Shown one piece after another: positions 30,252-37,902 of a DNA stretch of 64,000 nt. The notes below the pieces were generated by a model. That model was given only the letters and a program-made list of their open reading frames with translations, had not been told where the DNA came from and made no database searches. The position numbers were made by a program, and so were the translations under genes. Where the stretch lies: NCBI RefSeq assembly GCF_027912495.1, contig NZ_CP115463.1:248001-312000 (forward strand), given 5' to 3'. Source of the stretch: Caulobacter sp. NIBR1757. GTDB taxonomy: Bacteria; Pseudomonadota; Alphaproteobacteria; Caulobacterales; Caulobacteraceae. Each line of letters opens with the position of its first letter. Position 1 is the first letter of the stretch.

Positions 30252-30376
30252 TTGGGGCCGCGCGTCGAGCGCGGATCGCTGAGGCCCGAGCCGTTCATCG
30301 GCTTGGGAATCCGCACCGCGCCGCTTGAGCGGCTGTCGGTGAGGAAATGGCGGGGCTTGGGGGGAGTGCCGGACAT
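30248..30376 (-). CDS. Very small basic protein, unknown (42 aa)
   Basis: 42 residues from ATG at 30376, with AAAGGA five nt upstream: begins [19 protein letters not shown] and contains [17 protein letters not shown]. Rich in Pro, Ser, Gly, Arg and Lys, so probably disordered. It is the first of four ORFs joined by 1-4-nt stop/start overlaps. An AT-rich stretch with TTGACG and TATATC about 60 bp upstream may hold the promoter. Confidence 0.5.
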   Translation of the reverse strand: MSGTPPKPRHFLTDSRSSGAVRIPKPMNGSGLSDPRSTRGPK

Positions 30377-30463
30377 GACGTCCTTTCAGGCCGGGAGATT
30401 GGCGCGGCGCGCCGCAACCCCCAGCCCTTTCGATATAGGGGCTTGGCGTCAACAAAGCTTGCC

Positions 30464-31198
30464 TTATCGCGCGCAGGCCGCGCAGCCGGGGTCGGCGCCG
30501 ACCCGCACGGTCCGGCTCTCGCCATGCAGGCCGTCATAGATCAGCAGCCGGCCGCCCAGCGTCTGGCCGGCGCCGGCGATCACCTTCACCGCCTCCAGCG
30601 CCATCATCGAGCCGATCACCCCGGCCAGGGCGCCGACGACGCCGACCGCCACGCAGGTCTCGGCGTCCGGCGGGACATCCGGCACCAGGCAGCGATAGCA
30701 GGGCGCACGGCCAAACACCCCGACCTGCCCGGTCCAGCGGCCGATGGCGCCGCTGACCAGGGGAACCCCGGCCGCCACGCAGGCGTCGCTGACCATCAGC
30801 CGGGTCTCGAAATTGTCCGTGCCGTCGAGCACCAGGTCGTGGCCGGCGACGAGGCCGGCGACATTGGCGGCCGTCACCGCCGGGGCCGCCGTCACCGTCA
30901 CATGCGGATTGAGCGCCGCCAGATGCTCGGCCCCGGCCGCCGTCTTGGCCCGGCCGACATCGGCGGTGGCGAACAGGATCTGCCGCTGCAGGTTCGACAG
31001 GCTGACCACGTCGTCGTCGCTGAGGGTGATGGCGCCGACCCCGGCCGCGGCCAGGTAGAGGGCCGCCGGCGAGCCCAGGCCGCCGGCCCCGACGATCAGC
31101 ACCCGCGTCGCCTTCAGCCGTTGCTGCCCCGGCCCGCCGACCTCCCGCAGCACCAGATGGCGGGCGTACCGTTCGACCTCGCCCTCGCTGAACGCCAC
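30464..31198 (-). CDS. MoeB/ThiF-family adenylyltransferase
   Basis: E1-like enzyme that adenylates the C-terminus of a ubiquitin-fold sulfur carrier (ThiS or MoaD type). 244 residues from GTG at 31198 ([28 protein letters not shown]). Family signatures are [24 protein letters not shown] (about 30-55), NLQRQILF (about 68) and [16 protein letters not shown] (about 127-142). It ends with a CAAC pair. No moaD or thiS is near, so the pathway (thiamine or molybdopterin) is undecided. Divergent from hslV with a 36-bp gap. Confidence 0.9.
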   Translation of the reverse strand: MAFSEGEVERYARHLVLREVGGPGQQRLKATRVLIVGAGGLGSPAALYLAAAGVGAITLSDDDVVSLSNLQRQILFATADVGRAKTAAGAEHLAALNPHVTVTAAPAVTAANVAGLVAGHDLVLDGTDNFETRLMVSDACVAAGVPLVSGAIGRWTGQVGVFGRAPCYRCLVPDVPPDAETCVAVGVVGALAGVIGSMMALEAVKVIAGAGQTLGGRLLIYDGLHGESRTVRVGADPGCAACAR

Positions 31199-31234
31199 CT
31201 TGACCTCGCTTCCGCCCGCGACCACATCGGAGCC

Positions 31235-31783
31235 ATGCAAAACAGCAACAGCTTCCCCGACTGGCACGGCACCACCATCCTCGCGGTCGCCAAGGACGGC
31301 AAGACCGTCATCGCCGGCGATGGTCAGGTGTCGATGGGCGCCACCGTCGTCAAGGGTTCGGCCAGGAAGGTCCGGCGGCTGGCCGGCGGCAAGGTTATCG
31401 CCGGCTTTGCCGGGGCCACGGCCGACGCCTTCACCCTGCTGGAGCGGCTTGAGGCCAAGCTGGAGCAATACCCCGACCAGCTGGCCCGGGCCTGTGTCGA
31501 CCTGGCCAAGGACTGGCGGACGGACCGCTACCTGCGCCGGCTGGAGGCCATGCTGATCGTCGCCGACAAGAGCAGCATCTACACCGTCACCGGCGTCGGC
31601 GATGTGCTGGAGCCCGACCAGGGCGTCGCCGCCATCGGCTCGGGCGGGTCATATGCCCTGGCCGCCGCCCGCGCCCTGATCGACGGCGACCTCGACGCCG
31701 AAACCATCGCCCGCAAGGCCATGGGCATCGCCGCCGACATCTGTGTCTACACCAACGGGTCGCTGACGGTGGAAACGGTCTGA
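31235..31783 (+). CDS. hslV: ATP-dependent protease peptidase subunit HslV
   Basis: Threonine peptidase of the HslVU (ClpYQ) protease. 182 residues from ATG at 31235. The mature N-terminal threonine is expected at [25 protein letters not shown] (Thr13), and [14 protein letters not shown] lies near residue 128. The usual partner hslU is not adjacent: a palindromic repeat and then an unrelated transporter follow. The 36-bp gap to the divergent MoeB-like gene contains CTTGAC and CCACAT about 17 nt apart, a weak match to a sigma-32 promoter. Confidence 0.95.
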   Translation: MQNSNSFPDWHGTTILAVAKDGKTVIAGDGQVSMGATVVKGSARKVRRLAGGKVIAGFAGATADAFTLLERLEAKLEQYPDQLARACVDLAKDWRTDRYLRRLEAMLIVADKSSIYTVTGVGDVLEPDQGVAAIGSGGSYALAAARALIDGDLDAETIARKAMGIAADICVYTNGSLTVETV

Positions 31784-31806
31784 CCCACGCCGGACTCACC
31801 CCTGGC

Positions 31807-31927
31807 CTGTCACCCTCCGGCCCGCGAAGCGGGAACCGGGGGGCCCAGGGCGGCTCTGGAAAGACTCCCAGCCGTTTTCACGCGGACGGTTGGGTCCCCC
31901 GGTCCGCTTCGCGGCCGGAGGATGACA
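31807..31927. repeat. Palindromic repeat, 'ctgtcatcctccgg' family, copy 3
   Basis: 121-bp inverted repeat, CTGTCACCCTCCGGCCCGCG.../...CGCGGCCGGAGGATGACA, homologous along its length to 16075-16197 (shared interior ACTCCC-GC-G-TTTTCACGCGGAC-GTTGGG). It lies between convergent hslV and the GPH transporter and may help terminate both. Confidence 0.8.
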
Positions 31928-31943
31928 TTGCTGGGGGTGGGGC

Positions 31944-33371
31944 CTACCGCCCACGCAGCTTCAGCGAAATCTCGTCGTGGACCTGGCGGCTGATGCCGTA
32001 GGGCCAGAGCAGGGCCACGCCGACGCAGCTGATCACGGCGGCCAGCGGGCCGTGGACGACAACCAGCCGGATCAGGGCGTCGGGATCGACCGCCAGCAGC
32101 GGATCGGCCTTGCGCGGCATGCCCATGATGTCCAGGCCGATGCCGGCCAGCAGCACCCCGACGCCGCTGGCCGCCTTGGCCGCGAAGGTGATGCCCGAGA
32201 AATACAGCCCCTCGCGCCGGCGGCCAAAGCGCAGCTCATGCTCGTCGGCGGCGTCGGCCATCATCGCCGGGAAGGCGACGAGGACCAGACCGATGCCGAT
32301 GCCGGCGACGATCATCATCACCATCAGGGGCGCGACCGCCGCCTGGCCCGACGGCCGGTAGAGGCCGGCGATCCACAGCAGCGGCGCGACCAGCCAGACC
32401 AGGTTCAGCATGGTCACCCCGATCATCACCACTGACCGCTTCTCGAACCAGCGGGCCAGGGCCGGGGCCGAGGGCACGCCGATCAGGGTGCCGATCAGCA
32501 GCACGAAGGTCAGCTTCTGGATCTCGTCGGTGCCGATCTTCCAGACATAGGTGTTCTGGTGCGCCCCGGTGGTGCCGTTGACCCCGATGGCCACCATGAT
32601 CAGCAGGCAGGAGAAGAACAGGATGCGGAAAGAGCGGTTGGAGAAGATCTCCATCACCTCGCCGGGCAGGCGGCGAAGCATGGAATGGCTGGTCGTTTCG
32701 GGCTGCGGCAGGCCGATGGCGTAGCGGGCGATGCCGGCGCAGCAGAGGATCATGCAGACGGTCAGCAAGCCCGCCACCGCCCAGCCGAAGGCCGGATAGG
32801 CGGCGACCTTGAACAGGCCTTCGGGCGGCGTCAGGTAGACGCTGTAGGCCAGGATGATGACGACCACCGCCGACAGCAGGCCGATCACCGTGCGCCAGAC
32901 CACGATCCGCGAGCGCTCAAGGTAGCCGTCCGACAGCTCGGCCCCCAGGGCGATGAGGGGGACGTTGAACAGCGAGGTGGCCCCGCGGGCAAGCATCGAG
33001 GCGCCCAGCAGCCAGGCGAACAGCATGACCTCCGAAAGACCCTTGGGCGGGGCGAAGATCAGTCCAAAGCCCAGCGCCACCAGCGGAATGCTGAGCAGCA
33101 TGAGCGGCAACCGCCGGCCCAGCTTCGACTTGATGTTGTCGGAAATCGAGCCGACCAGCGGGTCCATGATGGCGTCGGCGCAGAGGCTCAGGCCGACGGC
33201 GATGCCGGTCAGGATGCCGGACAGCCCAAGCACCTGGGTGTAGTAGAAAAACGTGAACGGCAGGGCGACATCGAAGCCGCCGCTCTGGACCGCCTGACCC
33301 AGGCCATAGGCAAACTTGACGTGAATGGGCGGCTTGAACGCCGGGACGACAACGGCTTCCGCAGTGTTCAC
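31944..33371 (-). CDS. MFS transporter, GPH (glycoside-pentoside-hexuronide) type
   Basis: 475 residues from GTG at 33371 with AGGGGA six nt upstream. About twelve membrane segments. GPH-family pattern near the start: KFAYGLGQAVQSGGFDVALPFTFFYYTQVLGLSG, then DAIMDPLVGSISDNIKSKLGRRLPLML (about 67-93), which is the conserved loop. A second conserved loop is MMADAADEHELRFGRRREGLYFSG (about 370). The likely substrate is a sugar, glycoside or related organic ion with cation symport; the exact one is unknown. No catabolic enzyme is adjacent. Confidence 0.85.
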   Translation of the reverse strand: MNTAEAVVVPAFKPPIHVKFAYGLGQAVQSGGFDVALPFTFFYYTQVLGLSGILTGIAVGLSLCADAIMDPLVGSISDNIKSKLGRRLPLMLLSIPLVALGFGLIFAPPKGLSEVMLFAWLLGASMLARGATSLFNVPLIALGAELSDGYLERSRIVVWRTVIGLLSAVVVIILAYSVYLTPPEGLFKVAAYPAFGWAVAGLLTVCMILCCAGIARYAIGLPQPETTSHSMLRRLPGEVMEIFSNRSFRILFFSCLLIMVAIGVNGTTGAHQNTYVWKIGTDEIQKLTFVLLIGTLIGVPSAPALARWFEKRSVVMIGVTMLNLVWLVAPLLWIAGLYRPSGQAAVAPLMVMMIVAGIGIGLVLVAFPAMMADAADEHELRFGRRREGLYFSGITFAAKAASGVGVLLAGIGLDIMGMPRKADPLLAVDPDALIRLVVVHGPLAAVISCVGVALLWPYGISRQVHDEISLKLRGR

Positions 33372-33571
33372 GCGCTTCCCCTTGGTCTTATCGTTGGCGG
33401 GAAGGTGGGACCATATCGACCCCCTGCGCAATGATGACCCGACGTCACGGCGCCGAACATGACGGCGAATTAAATGGTCCGGACCGGCGTTCGGTGACAT
33501 TCAGCCCGCCCCGCAGACCGGCGTTCGTTTATGGGCTGCGAAAATCCTCCCCCCTCCAAGGTCTGAAGAGA

Positions 33572-34057
33572 ATGATCCACCACGCCTCCATCCCCGCCCA
33601 CGATCCCGAACATGTCACCCGCGTCCTGGCCGAGGTCATGCACGGCGCCGCCTATCCCTTCCCCGGCAATATCCCCGGGGCCTTCATGGCGGTTTCCGGC
33701 GACGACCACGGCACCATGATCGAGGTCTATCCCTACGCCACCCAGGCCCTGCCCGGTCCGGACGGCGGCCCGGTCGAGCCCGGCCTCAACGCCCAGCCGC
33801 CGGCCCATTGGCCCTTCCACCTGCTGCTGTCGGTCGCCGCCGAAGAGCAGGAAATCCTCGCCATCGCCGCCCGCGAGGGCTGGCACGCCCGCCGCTATGG
33901 CCGCGGCGCCCCCGGCGAGCCGCCGATGTTCGAGGTCATCGAATTCTGGATCGAGAACAGCGTCATGCTGGAACTGGCCCCCGCCGACCTGATCGGCGCC
34001 TACGAGACCCTGTTCCGGCACCCCAACCTGGCCGAGGCCGGGATCAACCCGCTCTAG
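33572..34057 (+). CDS. Conserved protein, possible VOC/glyoxalase-like fold
   Basis: 161 residues from ATG at 33572 (MIHHASIPAHDPEHVTRVLAEVMHG). Opening with 'hhaSIPahDPe' and the later GTMIEVYPYATQ and HWPFHLLLSVAAEEQEILAIAAREGWHARRYGRG resemble vicinal-oxygen-chelate proteins, but metal ligands are not certain. No close family recognised. It converges on the DoxX-like gene with a 14-nt overlap of coding ends. Confidence 0.6.
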   Translation: MIHHASIPAHDPEHVTRVLAEVMHGAAYPFPGNIPGAFMAVSGDDHGTMIEVYPYATQALPGPDGGPVEPGLNAQPPAHWPFHLLLSVAAEEQEILAIAAREGWHARRYGRGAPGEPPMFEVIEFWIENSVMLELAPADLIGAYETLFRHPNLAEAGINPL

Positions 34058-34430
34058 GCGCGAACCAGCCGCCGGCCCACAGGGCCAGGGCCACCAGCAC
34101 CGGCTGCATCGCCAGCCGGGGCCCGTGGTACCACCAGCTGTCCGGCAGGCCCGGCACATGCACCCCGCCGAAGGCATGGTGGAGGTTGGCCGGAAACACG
34201 CCGATGGCGTAGAGCGCCAGGCCGAGCCCCGCCCAGCGGCGCAGGCGCGGGATCAGCAGGCCGAGGCCGCCGGCGATCTCCGCCAGGCCGGTCAGCTGGA
34301 TGACCAGGGCCGGCTCCGGGATCCAAGGCGGCATGATCGGCAGGAAGCTTGGCGCCGCCACCAGGTGGAACAGGCCGAAGGCGGCGTAGACCGGGCCGAG
34401 GACCCAGCAGGCGACGAGGCGGGCGGTCAT
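34044..34430 (-). CDS. DoxX-like small membrane protein
   Basis: 128 residues from ATG at 34430, overlapping the thpR stop by 4 nt. Four hydrophobic segments with the DoxX-like pattern VLGPVYAAFGLFHLV, IQLTGLAEIAGGLGLLIPRLRRWAGLGLALYAIGVFPANLHHA. Inner membrane; physiological role unknown for most members. Confidence 0.75.
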   Translation of the reverse strand: MTARLVACWVLGPVYAAFGLFHLVAAPSFLPIMPPWIPEPALVIQLTGLAEIAGGLGLLIPRLRRWAGLGLALYAIGVFPANLHHAFGGVHVPGLPDSWWYHGPRLAMQPVLVALALWAGGWFAPRAG

Positions 34431-34963
34431 CGCAGGGGATAGTCCCCCTCCAGCCGATAGGCCGAGCCGTCGCGGGTCTGGTGGGTCGAATAGAGGCCGA
34501 ACCGCTTGACGGTGAAGGCCGGGCTGCGCAGCAGGTTGTTGGCCGCCTCCCAGTCCATGACCGCGCCGGGGTCGGGGCGTTTGAGGTAGGCCAGGGTCAC
34601 ATGCGGCCGGTAAAGCCGGGTGTCGGCCGCGATCCCGGCCCGCCGCGCCGCGCTCTCGCAGCGTTTCTGCAGCCGGGTCAGGGCGGCGTTCTCCGCCACG
34701 CCGGCCCAGATGGCGTGGATGTCCTGCGGCTCGCCGAAATGCCCGACGCCGGCCAGCTGCAGGTCGAAGGGCTCGATGGCGATGGCCGACAGTTCGGCGT
34801 CGAGGTCGTCGGCCCGCGTCTCCGGCGTGTCGCCGACGAAGCGCAGGGTGATGTGCAGCTGCTCGGCCGTGCGCCAGCGGGCGCCGTTGAAGCCGGTCTG
34901 ATGCGCGGCCAGGCCCTGGGCGATGTCCCAGGGAATGGCGATGGCGGCGAAGAGTCTGAGCAT
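34427..34963 (-). CDS. thpR: RNA 2',3'-cyclic phosphodiesterase
   Basis: 178 residues of the 2H phosphoesterase superfamily. MLRLFAAIAIPWDIAQGL is the typical start. The two catalytic HxT motifs are QLHITLRFVGDTP (about 36-48) and YRPHVTLAYLKR (about 120-131). Earlier members were annotated as 2'-5' RNA ligases. Probably co-transcribed with the downstream DoxX-like gene. Confidence 0.9.
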   Translation of the reverse strand: MLRLFAAIAIPWDIAQGLAAHQTGFNGARWRTAEQLHITLRFVGDTPETRADDLDAELSAIAIEPFDLQLAGVGHFGEPQDIHAIWAGVAENAALTRLQKRCESAARRAGIAADTRLYRPHVTLAYLKRPDPGAVMDWEAANNLLRSPAFTVKRFGLYSTHQTRDGSAYRLEGDYPLR

Positions 34964-34973
34964 GGGATTTGCA

Positions 34974-35145
34974 AATCCTCCCCCGTTTACGGGGGAGGGG
35001 GACCGCGAAGCGGTGTGGGGGCGAGGGCCGTGCGGCGACGGCTCTCAGGAATGGCCAACATAGAGGTGAAGACGGCGCTCTGTCACTCGCCCCTTCCACC
35101 ACCCGCTTCGCGGGCGGTCCCCCTTCCCCGCAAGCGGGGAAGGAT
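34974..35145. repeat. Palindromic repeat, 'atcctcccccg' family
   Basis: 172 bp: left arm ATCCTCCCCCGTTTACGGGG then GGGACCGCGAAGCGG; right arm CCACCCGCTTCGCGGGCGGT ending GCAAGCGGGGAAGGAT. Same family as 19311, 37694 and the ybeY insertion. It fills the thpR-aldo/keto reductase gap. Confidence 0.8.
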
Positions 35146-35153
35146 GGTGCGCT

Positions 35154-36194
35154 TTACGGACAGGGATTGGGCCGCTCGACGTGCAGGGCGTCGACGGCCT
35201 TCTCGAGCTCCGGCGTCCACACATAATCAAACGCGTCGATGTCCGTGGTCAGCTGCGCCATCGAGGTCGCGCCGATGATGGTCGAGGTCACGAAGGGGCG
35301 GCTGTCGCAGAACTTCAGGGCCAGGGTGGCCGGGTCGATGCCGTGTTGCGCCGCCAGGTCCACATAGCTGCGAATGGCCTCCTGCGAGCCGGGTCCGTCA
35401 TAGCGCTGCATGCGGTTGTACAAGGTCTTGCGGGCCCCGGCCGGCAGGGCGCCGTCCAGGTACTTGCCGGTCAGCGCCCCCTGGGCCAGGGGCGAATAGG
35501 GCAGCAGGCCGACGTCTTCCTGCACGCCGATCTCGGCCAGGCCGTACTCATAGACCCGGTTGACCAGGCTGTAGGCGTTCTGGATCGAGGCCACGCGCGG
35601 CAGGCCGAGGCGGTCGGAGACCTCGAGGAACTTCATCACCCCGTAGGGCGTCTCGTTGCTGACCCCGATGGCGCGGATCCGCCCGGCCTTCACATGGGCG
35701 TCGAGCGCCGTGAGGATGGCCTCGAACCCTTCATGGTCAGGGCCATAGGCCTGGAAGGTCATGCCGCCGAAGATGCGCACGGCCCGGTCCGGCCAGTGCA
35801 GCTGGTAGAGGTCGATGTAGTCGGTCTGCAGCCGCTTCAGCGAGGCCTCGACCGCCTCGTCGATCTGCGCCTTCGTCTGCCGCGTCGGCGAGCCGTCGGC
35901 CCGCAGCCAGCTCATCGGCGAGCGCCCGGCCACCTTGCTGGCGAGAACCACCTTGTCGCGTTTGCCCGATCTGGCGAACCAGGTCCCGATATGGCGCTCG
36001 GTCGAGCCTTGCGTCTCCGGCGTCGGCGGCGAGGCGTACATCTCGGCCGTGTCCCAGAAGGTGACCCCGCGCTCGAGGGCGTAGTCCATCTGTTCGTGGG
36101 CCTCGGCCTCGCTGTTCTGCGAGCCCCAGGTCATGGTGCCCAGGCAGCAGCGCGACACCGAAATGCCCGTGCGGCCGAGTTGTGAGTACTGCAT
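35154..36194 (-). CDS. Aldo/keto reductase, Tas-like
   Basis: 346 residues from ATG at 36194 (MQYSQLGRTGISVSRCCLGTMTWGSQNSEAEA). The TIM-barrel catalytic set is visible: Asp-Tyr in VTFWDTAEMYASPP (about 46-59), Lys in VVLASKVAG (about 89), His in DLYQLHWPDRAV (about 135). The C-terminal NADPH-binding part IIGATSMAQL is present. The length and the QLHWPDR text match the Tas/YghZ-type NADPH-dependent reductases; the substrate is unknown. Confidence 0.88.
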   Translation of the reverse strand: MQYSQLGRTGISVSRCCLGTMTWGSQNSEAEAHEQMDYALERGVTFWDTAEMYASPPTPETQGSTERHIGTWFARSGKRDKVVLASKVAGRSPMSWLRADGSPTRQTKAQIDEAVEASLKRLQTDYIDLYQLHWPDRAVRIFGGMTFQAYGPDHEGFEAILTALDAHVKAGRIRAIGVSNETPYGVMKFLEVSDRLGLPRVASIQNAYSLVNRVYEYGLAEIGVQEDVGLLPYSPLAQGALTGKYLDGALPAGARKTLYNRMQRYDGPGSQEAIRSYVDLAAQHGIDPATLALKFCDSRPFVTSTIIGATSMAQLTTDIDAFDYVWTPELEKAVDALHVERPNPCP

Positions 36195-36279
36195 CTGCCC
36201 CTTATCCCCTGTTTTTCGAAAGCCTACGCGGCCTGCCCTGACGGAAGTCAGGGGCCCGTCGCGCGCGGAAGGAAAATCT

Positions 36280-36918
36280 CTAGCCCAGCGTCCGCGCCAC
36301 CACCGGCGCCAGGCCCCGGACGATGATTCGCACGCCCTCGGCGGTCGGATGGATGCCGTCCCGCTGGTTGAGGCGCGGAATACCGCCGACCCCGGCCAGC
36401 AGGTTGGGATACAGCGCCGCGCCGTGCTTCTTCGCCAGGGTCGGAAAGATCGCCGCGAAGTCCCGCGCATAGCTGCGGCCGAGCGCCGGCGGCGGGGCCA
36501 TGCCGGCCAGCACCACCTTGATGCCGCGCGCCTTCAGCTTGCCGACGATGCGGTCGATGTTGGCGCTGGTCTTCTTCGGGTCGATGCCCTGCAGAAGATC
36601 GTTGCCGCCGAAGGCTACCACGCAGACATTGGTGTCGCTCTGGACGCTGAAATCGACCCGCGCCAGACCGGCCGCCGAGGTGTCGCCGGAGACGCCGGCC
36701 CCGCGCACCCTGACGCCCTTGCCCATCCGGTTGAGCTCGGCTTCCAGCACCGACGGCAGGGCGAGGTTGCGCGGCAGGCCCAGGCCGGCCGTGATGCTGT
36801 CGCCCAGCACGGTAACGATGCGGGGTTTGCCCTGCGCCAGGGCCGGGGCGGCCGGCAGCAGGACCAGGCCGGCCAGCGCCGCGCGACGCGTGAAAGATCG
36901 TTCAGGTGTGTTCGCCAT
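36280..36918 (-). CDS. tesA: SGNH-hydrolase esterase TesA-like
   Basis: 212 residues with an N-terminal Tat-like signal (SFTRRAALAGLVLLPAAPALAQG; paired Arg). Four SGNH blocks: VTVLGDSITAGLG (Ser about 41), GVSGDTSAAG (Gly), VVAFGGNDLLQG (Asn) and RDGIHPTAEG (Asp-His). A periplasmic arylesterase/acyl-CoA thioesterase I homologue. It is divergent from ybbA-ybbP, the same grouping as tesA-ybbA-ybbP in E. coli. Confidence 0.9.
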   Translation of the reverse strand: MANTPERSFTRRAALAGLVLLPAAPALAQGKPRIVTVLGDSITAGLGLPRNLALPSVLEAELNRMGKGVRVRGAGVSGDTSAAGLARVDFSVQSDTNVCVVAFGGNDLLQGIDPKKTSANIDRIVGKLKARGIKVVLAGMAPPPALGRSYARDFAAIFPTLAKKHGAALYPNLLAGVGGIPRLNQRDGIHPTAEGVRIIVRGLAPVVARTLG

Positions 36919-36992
36919 CTCAGCGCCCTATGTAGGTGAGGTCATCGCTTTGCCCAACGCTTCCTCCCCGTTTCAACAGGCCGCCCCGCAAT

Positions 36993-37679
36993 ATGTTCGA
37001 CGCCCAGACCACCACCTCGCCGCTTCGTCTTGAAGCGGTCACCCTGACCCTGCCCTCGGCGGCCGGGCCGGTGGAAATCCTCAAGGGCGTCGATCTCGAG
37101 GTGGCGCCCGGCGAACGGGTGGCCGTCGTCGGCCCCTCCGGCTCGGGCAAGTCGTCGCTGATCGCCGTGGCGGCGGGTCTGGAGCGGCCGACATCGGGGT
37201 CGGTGGCCTTGTTCGGACAGGACATGGGCAAACTTTCGGAGGACGGGCGGGCGAAACTGCGGCGGGCGCAAGTCAGCCTAGTGTTCCAGAGCTTCCACCT
37301 GCTGCCCAACATGACCGCACTCGAGAACGTCGCCGCCCCGCTGGAGATCGCCGGCCGCAAGGGGGCCGACGACACCGCCCGCGCCTGGCTGGCCAAGGTC
37401 GGCCTCGGCGAGCGACTGACCCACTATCCGCACCAGCTCAGCGGCGGCGAGCAACAGCGCGTCGCTCTGGCGCGAGCGCTGGCCGTCGAGCCCAAGCTGC
37501 TGTTCGCCGACGAGCCGACCGGCAACCTCGACGGGGTCAACGCCCACACCGTCGCCGACATGATGTTCGATCTGGTGGCCCAGACCGGGGCGGCCCTGGT
37601 GCTGGTCACCCACGATGTCGAGCTGGCCGCCCGGGCCGACCGCACCGTCACCATGGGCGATGGGCGGATCGTGGCATGA
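36993..37679 (+). CDS. ybbA: ABC transporter ATP-binding protein, YbbA/LolD type
   Basis: 228 residues from ATG at 36993. Walker A VGPSGSGKSSLIAVAAGL, Q-loop LVFQSFHLLPNMTALENV, signature LSGGEQQRVALARALAVEPKLLFADEPTGNLDG, H-loop VLVTHDVELA. This is the MacB/LolD-like class that works with FtsX-type permeases, here the YbbP homologue downstream. A palindromic repeat separates the pair. Confidence 0.9.
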   Translation: MFDAQTTTSPLRLEAVTLTLPSAAGPVEILKGVDLEVAPGERVAVVGPSGSGKSSLIAVAAGLERPTSGSVALFGQDMGKLSEDGRAKLRRAQVSLVFQSFHLLPNMTALENVAAPLEIAGRKGADDTARAWLAKVGLGERLTHYPHQLSGGEQQRVALARALAVEPKLLFADEPTGNLDGVNAHTVADMMFDLVAQTGAALVLVTHDVELAARADRTVTMGDGRIVA

Positions 37680-37693
37680 GCGACGCCGCCTCT

Positions 37694-37891
37694 ATCCTCA
37701 CCCGTAGCGCGCAGCGCGTACGGGGGAGGGGGACCGCGAAGCGGTGGAGGGGGCGAGGGCCGTGCGCCGCCCTCTCCGATTTTGCTCCGATCCCGTTCCC
37801 GATCGGCCTCACTCCGTCCCTCGCCCCCTCCACCACCCGCTTCGCGGGCGGTCCCCCTCCCCCGTACGGCCTTCGGCCTACGGGTGAGGAT
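37694..37891. repeat. Palindromic repeat, 'atcctcccccg' family
   Basis: 198 bp. Left arm ATCCTCACCCGTAGCGCGCA then GTACGGGGGAGGGGGACCGC; right arm GCGGTCCCCCTCCCCCGTAC then CGGCCTACGGGTGAGGAT. It lies inside the ybbA-ybbP operon, so any termination it causes must be incomplete. Confidence 0.8.
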
Positions 37892-37902
37892 GAGATGTCT
37901 CA

